A stretch of DNA of 13,942 bases from Chlamydia trachomatis (GTDB lineage Bacteria > Chlamydiota > Chlamydiia > Chlamydiales > 2-12-FULL-49-11): contig CAMCSI010000015.1 in assembly GCA_945877885.1 (NCBI GenBank), positions 1 through 13,942 on the forward strand, in the 5' to 3' direction. Below, piece after piece: positions 6,827 to 12,516 of the stretch. The position numbers were made by a program, and so were the translations under genes. The notes under the pieces were generated by a model. It ran no database searches, had not been told where the DNA came from, and worked only from the letters and a program-made list of their open reading frames with translations. The number at the start of each line of letters is the position of its first letter. Positions within the stretch are counted from its first letter, which is position 1.

Positions 6827-8224
6827 ATGACTTTAGCACTAATACGACACCCAGTAATCAAAAAAAATTTTTACAACCTAGATGAATTGGTTTTTGATAA
6901 AATTATAGGCTGTCTGGGAGATCGTGCAATTTGCAATCTAAGAGGGGTAAACTCTAGATGTAATGATTTTATAACTAATCTGTTAGTGCATAATGCTAAT
7001 GCTTTATCCATAGTATTTCGCTTATATCACCCTATGAGAGAATTCCCACAAGATGCACTTGTCAATAGGATCCTTTATCAATTATTTAAGGAAAAATTAA
7101 CTACCCCAGAAAATCCAATAACTAAAGCAGCTATTGCTGATCTTATAGATGAAAATATGGAAATAGGTGTGATCTCTTACTCTGAGCTTATAAATCTTCT
7201 CAAAGGAATGAAGGAAGAAGATACTCCCGGAAAATATGAAGTTTGTTCAAGAATTATCAATCAATTAATAAATTTATATGAAGAATATGAAATAGATCCG
7301 TTTTTTCTTCCTACTTTAATAACAGATGTTCTTGAGTTAGGGTTTATTATCCCTACTAATCAGATAACTGAAGTAAAAGCCCTTAGATTTTCCCTATTTA
7401 ACGCGCTTAATGTCCTAGTTACTGCTGCATTTGAAGATGATGAAGAGGAAGATGAGGGTGAAGTAAATCCGGCCGCTCAGGTAATTATTGAAAGAATGGA
7501 AGGCATTTTAGAAATGATTGGGAGATGTGCATGCTTTACAGACGAAGATAAATTAACTAAAGATGCTATATTTAAATACTTAGAATTACTCACTAATTTA
7601 ATTGAAGCCGGAGCAACTGCAGAAGTGGAAGAAATATCTGAAGGTATACATGGCAAATTTGATAAGATATTACCGATTATACAACATATATTTACTCATC
7701 AAGATGAACAAAGTTTTCAATCTATATGCATTGCTACTCTATTTTTAATAGAATTAGATGAAGCAAAATATATAGATAAAGAATATTTTAACGATATTTG
7801 TAATTTATTAAAGTTTCTTCCACAAGGAATTAATCCTACAATAATAGGTGCAAGAAAGACATTGATAAACGTTGTATGGAATATTTGTTGTCACTCAGTG
7901 GAAAGCTCTGGCACACTAAATGATGTGTCTGTTGAAAATGTAAATGATATACTAAATTTTTTTAAGCAATCTAAAGATGAAAACGAAGCAAGGCAGTTTT
8001 CAATTGTCATGCTTATGGAGATATATAAAGCCAAGGATTATGCTAGAATGGGTATTGAAGCACAATTTGATACATTTTTAAACGCTTTTGAAAACATAGA
8101 TCCAAATTCAGAAGAAAGCGGTGATTTTAAAGAGCTATTTAGTAGCATGGCTAATTATAATACAGAAATTAAACAAAAATTACTCGATAAAGGCTACTTT
8201 AATTTAATAGAGGAGAAACCATGA
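6827..8224 (+). CDS. F-box-like protein, paralogue 1 of 3 (candidate host-directed effector)
   Basis: The protein has 465 residues and no signal peptide. Residues 17-52 resemble an F-box (NLDELVFDKIIGCLGDRAIC, then NLRGVNSRCNDFI); in eukaryotes this fold recruits Skp1 of SCF ubiquitin ligases. Residues 125-147 hold a signature shared with both neighbours, GMKEEDTPGKYEVC, followed by a helix. An acidic hinge, FEDDEEEDEGE, sits at 202-212. It is followed by a second, all-helical half (about 215-460) that may be an armadillo/HEAT-like repeat region. The start follows a hairpin-embedded AGAGG. The stop overlaps the next ATG in ATGA (8221-8224). Local GC is very low (10 of 60 bases at 7741-7800). 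F-box proteins are known in amoeba-associated bacteria, and a ubiquitin-related effector role is my inference. The F-box match is moderate; the family relationship with the neighbours is secure. Confidence 0.75.
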   Translation: MTLALIRHPVIKKNFYNLDELVFDKIIGCLGDRAICNLRGVNSRCNDFITNLLVHNANALSIVFRLYHPMREFPQDALVNRILYQLFKEKLTTPENPITKAAIADLIDENMEIGVISYSELINLLKGMKEEDTPGKYEVCSRIINQLINLYEEYEIDPFFLPTLITDVLELGFIIPTNQITEVKALRFSLFNALNVLVTAAFEDDEEEDEGEVNPAAQVIIERMEGILEMIGRCACFTDEDKLTKDAIFKYLELLTNLIEAGATAEVEEISEGIHGKFDKILPIIQHIFTHQDEQSFQSICIATLFLIELDEAKYIDKEYFNDICNLLKFLPQGINPTIIGARKTLINVVWNICCHSVESSGTLNDVSVENVNDILNFFKQSKDENEARQFSIVMLMEIYKAKDYARMGIEAQFDTFLNAFENIDPNSEESGDFKELFSSMANYNTEIKQKLLDKGYFNLIEEKP

Positions 8225-9672
8225 GTTTAAGAATATTTCGACCAGATGCCCCCCTAATCCCTATTTATCGTATTCAAACCCCAACTTTTTCTTTCCTTTT
8301 AGGATTTCTTAATGATCAAGAAGTTTGTAAAGTTAAAAATTTAAGCAAGTATTTCAAGGATGTTGTTAATTTCACTTTGGCATGCAACTCAAATGAATTA
8401 TCATTATTATTTTGTTTAAACAGCTCTATTAAAAAATTCTCTGGCGGTCTTTTTACTCTACCTAATCATGCATATATATCCTCAGAGGCTATATTAAGAG
8501 ATAAGATTCGAAAACTATTTAGGGAACGGATAGTTATGCCAGATCTCTCTATAATGGAAGAGGGAAAAGTTAAGGAAGCTATCGCAAAAATTGTAGATGA
8601 TAATATTTTTATTTTATGGACTGATTTGGAATTGTACCACAATCTTTTTGCGCTTATCGGCGGCATGAAAGGGGGAAATACCCCAGGAAAATATGAACTT
8701 TGTTCAAAAATCCTCAATAAACTTATTTATCTATATGATCAAAGAGCAATAGAAATGAATGTGGAGGATATTTCTGTTTTTATAACAGAAATTCTTAGAT
8801 TATCTAATACTCTTCCTGTCAGCCAAGAAAGGGAGGTAACATCTCTTAGACATTCACTGTTAAATAGTTTTAATTTTTTAATAAAGAGGCTATCTGGAGA
8901 TGATGAATTCGAAGATGTAATAAATAGAATTTATCAAGAAAAAGAAAGCATTTTTGGACTAATGAATAGCTTTTCCGGTGTTACAGCACAAGATCATTTA
9001 ACTAAACTGACAAGAATAAGTTGTTTTAATTTATTAATTAATTTAATTAAATCTGCAGAAGATGCAGGGGATCAGGAAATAGCTGAAACAATACAAAGTA
9101 GGTTGACAGATTTTTTACCACTGATAGAGCATATAGGGATTAATACTGAGGATCTAACAATTGAGGAAATGAACTTAGCCTGTAAGTTTTTATCTACACT
9201 AAATGAAGCAGATTACATTGAAGATCAACATTTTACTCAAATTTGCTCCTTACTAAAACGTTTCCCAGATGGGAATCAACCTAGATCAGCAAGGGCTAAT
9301 CTAATAAGAGTGTTGTATCAAATGTTTACAAAAACAAAATTTGAACATCACCATGTAATTGATGTAACCGAAGATAGTTTAACAGATATTATAAATTCTT
9401 TGATTCAAATTCAAACTGGAAAAAGTAAAAAAATTTTGAAAGTTAAATTGTTGACAATTAGCTTTATTAAACAAATATATAAAAATTGTCCTGAAAGACG
9501 AGCATCTATAGATGGGGAATTTGATCGTTTTTCTAGTATGTTTAAATCTATTGAAAAATCTTTAAGGTCAACCCAAAAAGCGATGAAAAAAAAATTAAGC
9601 TTGTTATTTTCAGAAATGGCAAAATCAAACGAAACGATAAAATCGAAATTAGAAGATAGTTCGTGTAAGTAA
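8221..9672 (+). CDS. F-box-like protein, paralogue 2 of 3 (candidate host-directed effector)
   Basis: The protein has 483 residues and is full-length relative to paralogue 1. Its F-box-like segment (about 12-53) contains FSFLLGFLNDQEVCKVKNLS. The family signature at 148-161 reads GMKGGNTPGKYELC. The acidic hinge is shorter (GDDEFEDV, 226-233). The C-terminal helical half aligns with paralogue 1: LNEADYIEDQHFTQICSLLK corresponds to LDEAKYIDKEYFNDICNLLK, and both end in related FSEMAKSNETIKSKL / FSSMANYNTEIKQKL segments. The C-terminus here is more basic (IEKSLRSTQKAMKKKLS). It has a strong AGGAG 5 nt before ATG inside the end of paralogue 1 and overlaps it by 4 bp, so the two are probably made in fixed ratio. 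No signal peptide or membrane segment is seen; delivery to a host through a secretion system is speculation. Confidence 0.75.
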   Translation: MSLRIFRPDAPLIPIYRIQTPTFSFLLGFLNDQEVCKVKNLSKYFKDVVNFTLACNSNELSLLFCLNSSIKKFSGGLFTLPNHAYISSEAILRDKIRKLFRERIVMPDLSIMEEGKVKEAIAKIVDDNIFILWTDLELYHNLFALIGGMKGGNTPGKYELCSKILNKLIYLYDQRAIEMNVEDISVFITEILRLSNTLPVSQEREVTSLRHSLLNSFNFLIKRLSGDDEFEDVINRIYQEKESIFGLMNSFSGVTAQDHLTKLTRISCFNLLINLIKSAEDAGDQEIAETIQSRLTDFLPLIEHIGINTEDLTIEEMNLACKFLSTLNEADYIEDQHFTQICSLLKRFPDGNQPRSARANLIRVLYQMFTKTKFEHHHVIDVTEDSLTDIINSLIQIQTGKSKKILKVKLLTISFIKQIYKNCPERRASIDGEFDRFSSMFKSIEKSLRSTQKAMKKKLSLLFSEMAKSNETIKSKLEDSSCK

Positions 9673-9724
9673 TTGATTATTACTATGGATTATGATTTAA
9701 TTTCACTTAATATATGGAGAATTT

Positions 9725-10393
9725 ATGTCTTTTAGAGTTAGAGTATGTAGTGAACAAGTAATCCCTTTATATAGTATTAAACATGCAAAATTTTCCTCTA
9801 TTTTAGGATTTTTAGAGGACCGAGAAGTTTGCAATCTTATAACTACTAGTAGAACTTCTCGAAACTTAGTACATGATACAATAGCAGCTAGTTCTGATGA
9901 CTTATCATTAATGTTTCTATTAAATCAACCCATTGTAAGATATTGTGAACAGTTTTATAATCCGTATACTAACCAATATATAGCAACCCTGGATAAATTA
10001 AAGGGTAGGGTCCGTCAACTATTTTTGAAAGATCTAACTATCTCAAAACCAGTAACTAACGGAATTATTGCTAAACTATTAGATCCAAATATTATAATTT
10101 TCACAAACATAACTGATTTTGCTGACAATCTTATAACCCTTATAAAAGGTTTGAAAACAGAAGACACCGTTGGTAAATATGAGATTTGCTTAAGAATGTT
10201 TAATATATTGTGGCAGTTAGATGTAAAAAATATATTGAACGATGAGCAGAGAAATCGTTATCAACTAGTAGCTTTGAATTTAAAGCTAAGTTTACCAACA
10301 AGAGAAAGTAATGAAAAACTAGCACTCATAAATGCTTTAGAAGCTATAACAGATAACATTTCACTTGGTGATTCTGATGAAGAAGATCTTTAA
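9725..10393 (+). CDS. F-box-like protein, paralogue 3 of 3 (short form, N-terminal half only)
   Basis: The protein has 222 residues and matches only the N-terminal half of the two upstream paralogues. It has the same opening (VIPLYSIKHAKFSSILGFL compared with LIPIYRIQTPTFSFLLGFL), the same EVCN turn of the F-box-like segment, and the signature GLKTEDTVGKYEIC (142-155). It ends in the acidic hinge itself (GDSDEEDL, 215-222), exactly where the paralogues continue into their C-terminal helical half. No remnant of that half was found downstream in any frame, so it is a clean short form rather than an obviously fresh frameshift. A GGAGA Shine-Dalgarno precedes the ATG. It lies 52 bp after paralogue 2 and is probably the last gene of the unit. 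It could be a functional single-module protein, a dominant-negative partner, or a decaying copy. Confidence 0.7.
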   Translation: MSFRVRVCSEQVIPLYSIKHAKFSSILGFLEDREVCNLITTSRTSRNLVHDTIAASSDDLSLMFLLNQPIVRYCEQFYNPYTNQYIATLDKLKGRVRQLFLKDLTISKPVTNGIIAKLLDPNIIIFTNITDFADNLITLIKGLKTEDTVGKYEICLRMFNILWQLDVKNILNDEQRNRYQLVALNLKLSLPTRESNEKLALINALEAITDNISLGDSDEEDL

Positions 10394-10500
10394 TTAATTA
10401 ACCTTTTATTTTTAACTTTTCTTTAATAAATGACATAATGTAAATTATCAGACCTTCGAAGAGGGATGCAAAATACACAAAATCATACAGCTTAAAATCA
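10394..10500. other. Convergent intergenic spacer without a clear terminator
   Basis: This AT-rich gap separates the end of the third F-box-like gene from the end of the coiled-coil gene on the other strand. It holds TTAATTAATTAA just at the stop codon and a short palindrome (CTTCGAAG, 10454-10461), but no GC-rich stem followed by a T run on either strand. No open frame of interest is seen. Confidence 0.5.
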
Positions 10501-11265
10501 TCATTTTTTCAATTTTGATTCTAGAGTTTCTATTTCGGTTACTAAATTAGCTTCAGCTTCTTCCATCTGTTGATCAGGAGCTTTGTCTGTTTCTTTCATG
10601 CCTCTTATCTGGGATCGTAGAAGATTTAATTCTTTTTTTAACGCGGATAATTTTTTCTTAATGGTTGCGATATTTTCTTTAGATAATTTCGATTCTTGAG
10701 CTTTGGCTGCTCGAATCTCTTTTTTTTTTGTTGATAAAGCCTTTTGAGATTGTTTTACCGCTGCAGCTTTTGCTGGGGGTTGTGTTTGTTCTGATGTTGT
10801 AGTACTAACTGCTGAATTACTCTTACGCTTAGCTATAGCAGCATCCAATTTTTCTCTAAACATCTCTTTTTTATCTTTTGATATTTTTAGAATACGACAG
10901 ATATCATTAAAAGGGAGCTCGTATTTTATTTTATGTGCTGCAAGTCTATCAATCGATTTCTCTACCTCTACCTCTACCTCTTCTGTGCTTAGTCTTTCTG
11001 CTGCGGCTTGTATTTTTGCTGCAGGTTTTGCTGGGGCTTGTGTTTGTGCTGCAATTGCTCTTGGCGAAAATATACTCTTTACGAAGGTAGAAATCTTCAA
11101 CGCAACTTGCATGAAGATATTAGACCTACTAGCGGCCTTAGGAGAAGTAGTACTAACCACTGTAACTACGCTGGTTGAATTATTCTTATTAATCATCCCA
11201 GTGGATGAGTCCTTATTCGAGTTTTGTAGGCGTTGTGGATAGCCTGGACCATTTATTGAGTTCAT
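10501..11265 (-). CDS. Lys/Ala-rich coiled-coil protein of unknown function
   Basis: The protein has 254 residues from ATG 11265, which is preceded by AAAGGA 7 nt upstream; a TTG-initiated extension to 11298 has no support. It starts with a Ser/Asn/Thr-rich, signal-less region (about 1-48), compatible with a type III secretion leader but not proof of one. A short hydrophobic/amphipathic stretch follows (IFMQVALKISTFVKSIF, 50-66). Two related Ala/Pro/Gln/Lys linkers come next (TQAPAKPAAK, 75-84; TQPPAKAAAV, 161-170) on either side of a small helical domain (about 96-148). The C-terminal basic-to-acidic coiled coil spans about 172-254 and ends IETLESKLKK. An A10 run in the coding strand (10720-10729) encodes the TKKKE segment. 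It is the downstream gene after copy A of the 160-bp duplication. I do not recognise the family; a structural or effector role is speculative. Confidence 0.7.
   Translation of the reverse strand: MNSINGPGYPQRLQNSNKDSSTGMINKNNSTSVVTVVSTTSPKAASRSNIFMQVALKISTFVKSIFSPRAIAAQTQAPAKPAAKIQAAAERLSTEEVEVEVEKSIDRLAAHKIKYELPFNDICRILKISKDKKEMFREKLDAAIAKRKSNSAVSTTTSEQTQPPAKAAAVKQSQKALSTKKKEIRAAKAQESKLSKENIATIKKKLSALKKELNLLRSQIRGMKETDKAPDQQMEEAEANLVTEIETLESKLKK
10720..10729 (-). repeat. A10 homopolymer inside the coiled-coil gene
   Basis: Ten consecutive A in the coding strand encode part of the TKKKE segment. Gain or loss of one A would end the frame after about 14 or 25 further codons and remove the C-terminal coiled coil, so the tract is a possible slippage or phase-variation site. 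Confidence 0.4.
10761..10790 (-). repeat. Internal 30-bp repeat in coiled-coil gene, unit 2
   Basis: This unit matches 11019-11048 at 27 of 30 positions and encodes the TQPPAKAAA linker. The units are 258 bp (86 codons) apart and in frame, which points to an internal duplication or recombination within the gene. Confidence 0.75.
11019..11048 (-). repeat. Internal 30-bp repeat in coiled-coil gene, unit 1
   Basis: This is the partner of 10761-10790 (27 of 30 identical). It encodes the TQAPAKPAA linker that separates the N-terminal amphipathic segment from the central helical domain. Confidence 0.75.
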
Positions 11266-11275
11266 AATAAATCCT

Positions 11276-11298
11276 TTGTTAGGCTTTATTATTAACAA
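11276..11298. promoter_or_regulatory. TTGTTA-N11-TAACAA palindrome, copy A
   Basis: Two perfect 6-bp arms are separated by 11 bp, and the nearer arm is 10 nt from the start codon at 11265. The same palindrome with identical spacing occurs in copy B, although most bases between the arms differ. It overlaps the candidate -10 box, as expected of an operator, but could also act as an RNA hairpin just before the Shine-Dalgarno. Confidence 0.45.
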
Positions 11299-11316
11299 TA
11301 GTTTTTTATGAATTAA
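11288..11316 (-). promoter_or_regulatory. Candidate promoter for the coiled-coil gene (copy A)
   Basis: On the minus strand, TTAATT (11316-11311) and AATAAT (11293-11288) are spaced by 17 bp. The -10 matches consensus at 5/6 and the -35 at only 3/6. The same arrangement is kept in copy B. Confidence 0.35.
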
Positions 11317-11395
11317 GTTAAAGACTTATCTTTTTTTTCTAATAGGTTAATTTTTAGTGAATTATGCGAGTGGGCTTGTTCAGATAGCTTCTGTT

Positions 11396-11788
11396 TCAGG
11401 GATCGTAATCGGGAAGAGCTCCGATAAGGGAATAGGAAATTCCTATACCCTCTTTACTACCGTTATCTGAAAGGTGTACTTCCAGATAAGCCATCATGGA
11501 TTTTTTAGCAGATTCAAGCTTCTTAAGTCGGGTTTTTAACACCGTTGATTTTTTTTCTTGCATACTTTCTGGTTTTGCGCTAGCCCCACCCTGTAGTTTG
11601 TTGGCGCTTTTCATAAAAGCTCCAGCTAACTCATGATATCCAGGAGTCTCATCAGAATGTTCGTGGGCGACACTACGATCGGAAGATCCATCCTTTCCTT
11701 TCATAACGCCCTTTGAATTAGGATGAGGTTGTTGTGTAAATCCTTGATCTGGGCTTTCTGGTCCTTTTGGTCTTGAAGCTTCTGCCAT
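11396..11788 (-). CDS. Short low-complexity protein with a redoxin-derived chimeric C-terminus
   Basis: The protein has 130 residues from ATG 11788. The first half is rich in Pro, Ser, Gly, Asp and Lys (RPKGPESPDQGF, HPNSKGVMKGKDGSSDRS) and looks disordered. Residues about 50-103 (GYHELAGAFMKSANKL, then STVLKTRLKKLESAKKSMM) may form helices. The last residues, LIGALPDYDP, come from the duplicated redoxin tail (LVGALPIEVP in the parent) and diverge at a one-base insertion. There is no Shine-Dalgarno; the aligned position of the coiled-coil gene has AAAGGA where this one has AATGCA. The start codons of the two genes are equivalent within the tandem duplication. Their N-terminal residues show only faint similarity (GP..P...NS..G.M), so they may be diverged duplicates. 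Function is unknown and partial decay is possible. Confidence 0.55.
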   Translation of the reverse strand: MAEASRPKGPESPDQGFTQQPHPNSKGVMKGKDGSSDRSVAHEHSDETPGYHELAGAFMKSANKLQGGASAKPESMQEKKSTVLKTRLKKLESAKKSMMAYLEVHLSDNGSKEGIGISYSLIGALPDYDP

Positions 11789-11797
11789 AGTAAATGC

Positions 11798-11822
11798 ATT
11801 GTTAATCTATATTATTAACAAT
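11798..11822. promoter_or_regulatory. ATTGTTAA-N9-TTAACAAT palindrome, copy B
   Basis: The arms are perfect over 8 bp with a 9-bp spacer. Its core is the same TTGTTA-N11-TAACAA as in copy A and lies at the same distance (10 nt) from the start codon. It is a candidate operator, or an RNA hairpin directly ahead of the short low-complexity gene. Confidence 0.45.
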
Positions 11823-11839
11823 GGATTTTTATGAATTAA
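11811..11839 (-). promoter_or_regulatory. Candidate promoter for the short low-complexity gene (copy B)
   Basis: On the minus strand, TTAATT (11839-11834) and AATAAT (11816-11811) have a 17-bp spacer, exactly as in copy A. Sequence support is moderate; conservation between the two copies may simply reflect the duplication. Confidence 0.35.
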
Positions 11840-11871
11840 GTTAAAGACTTATTTTTTTCTTCTTTAAAGAC

Positions 11872-12411
11872 TTAACTTACAGTGGAGTATGCGCGCGGGC
11901 TTGTTCCGATAGCTTCTGTTTCAGGGACCTCGATCGGAAGAGCTCCGACGAGTTGATCTAAGGCAAGAGCTACGTAGTTTAGGTTACTTTCCCCATCAGG
12001 CTGAAAGTAATCATCTTTTAACCGGCCACTATAGATTAAGTGCTTGCTTTGGTTGAAGATAAAAAAATGAGGGGTCGTTTCAATGCCGAATCTTTTACTT
12101 AGATCGCCTGTTGCATCTAATAAAAGATCAAAATTACAACCTAAGCCATTTAATTCTTCAAGCATTCCACTAAATGAGTGGTTTGAATCTTTGGTACCTA
12201 TTCCTACAAAGGCGATCGATTTTTTGAAAAAATTGCTTTTTAGAAGGTTGATTTCTTGCAGTGCTTTTTGTGAAGTTTTACATGTGGGTGAAAAAAAGCA
12301 AAAACATACCCCTTTATAACCCTTATAATCTACTAATGTGTGAATCATACCATCTGAACCAATTAGGGAAAACTCTGGTGCTCTATCCCCTGTTTCAAGT
12401 CCCTGTTTCAT
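11872..12411 (-). CDS. Thioredoxin-fold redoxin (AhpC/TSA-like) family protein
   Basis: The protein has 179 residues, begins at ATG 12411 with GAGGT 4 nt upstream, and is cytoplasmic (no signal peptide). It has the redoxin/peroxiredoxin-like fold: an N-terminal GDRAPEFSLIGSDGMIHTL motif, then strand GVCFCFF and the active-site turn SPTCKTSQ with Cys44. The cis-Pro loop GIETTPHFFIF contains Pro114, and a YSGRLKDDYFQPDG segment follows. The tail, ALDQLVGALPIEVPETEAIG, resembles the tail of a subgroup of redoxin-domain proteins in which, as I recall, a Cys follows (PETxxxGC). Here that position is Thr170, so a resolving Cys may have been lost. Cys36, Cys38 and Cys92 remain. The protein is expected to reduce peroxides or act in thiol exchange, but the exact reaction is uncertain. 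The 3' end is duplicated about 523 bp downstream. Confidence 0.82.
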   Translation of the reverse strand: MKQGLETGDRAPEFSLIGSDGMIHTLVDYKGYKGVCFCFFSPTCKTSQKALQEINLLKSNFFKKSIAFVGIGTKDSNHSFSGMLEELNGLGCNFDLLLDATGDLSKRFGIETTPHFFIFNQSKHLIYSGRLKDDYFQPDGESNLNYVALALDQLVGALPIEVPETEAIGTSPRAYSTVS

Positions 12412-12444
12412 CCGTACCTCTGAGGTTTTCTATTGATTTATACC

Positions 12445-12473
12445 ACTGTATGCTCATCGAAAAATAAAATCAA
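12445..12473 (-). promoter_or_regulatory. Candidate promoter of the redoxin gene
   Basis: On the minus strand, TTGATT (12473-12468) and TACAGT (12450-12445) are spaced by exactly 17 bp, each matching consensus at 4/6. The predicted transcript would start about 25-30 nt before ATG 12411, leaving room for the GAGGT ribosome-binding site. Confidence 0.45.
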
Positions 12474-12516
12474 CTGTATATTTTATATTGGTGTAAAAGT
12501 ACGTTTCGAAAGTGGT

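Larger units (their letters stand above)
11265..11424 (-). repeat. Diverged tandem duplication, copy A (redoxin tail + promoter + start region)
   Basis: This copy matches 11788-11948. The block 11287-11329 is 41/43 identical to 11810-11852, and 11357-11402 is 41/46 identical to 11882-11927. Read on the minus strand, it contains the last 25 codons of the redoxin gene in broken form, the spacer, and the 22 bp leading to the next ATG (11265). Compared with copy B, one extra C shifts the redoxin-derived frame so that it ends at TGA 11396-11398. Confidence 0.85.
11788..11948 (-). repeat. Diverged tandem duplication, copy B (intact redoxin tail + promoter + start region)
   Basis: This is the counterpart of 11265-11424, offset by 523 bp at the start-codon end. 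It carries the intact end of the redoxin gene (stop TAA 11872-11874), the spacer and the region leading to ATG 11788. Intact coding suggests it is the parental copy. Confidence 0.85.

Noticed and set aside
8466..8717. Minus-strand open frame inside F-box-like paralogue 2
   Set aside because: It is antisense to a gene supported by homology with its neighbours and has no independent evidence.
10454..10461. CTTCGAAG palindrome in the convergent spacer as a terminator
   Set aside because: It has no room for a loop and no T run; it does not form an intrinsic terminator.
11266..11298. TTG-initiated extension of the coiled-coil protein
   Set aside because: There is no Shine-Dalgarno at the TTG, and the frame would run through the palindrome and candidate promoter. 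ATG 11265 has AAAGGA.
12083..12467. Plus-strand open frames opposite the redoxin gene
   Set aside because: They are antisense to a gene with recognisable active-site motifs, and there is no supporting signal.
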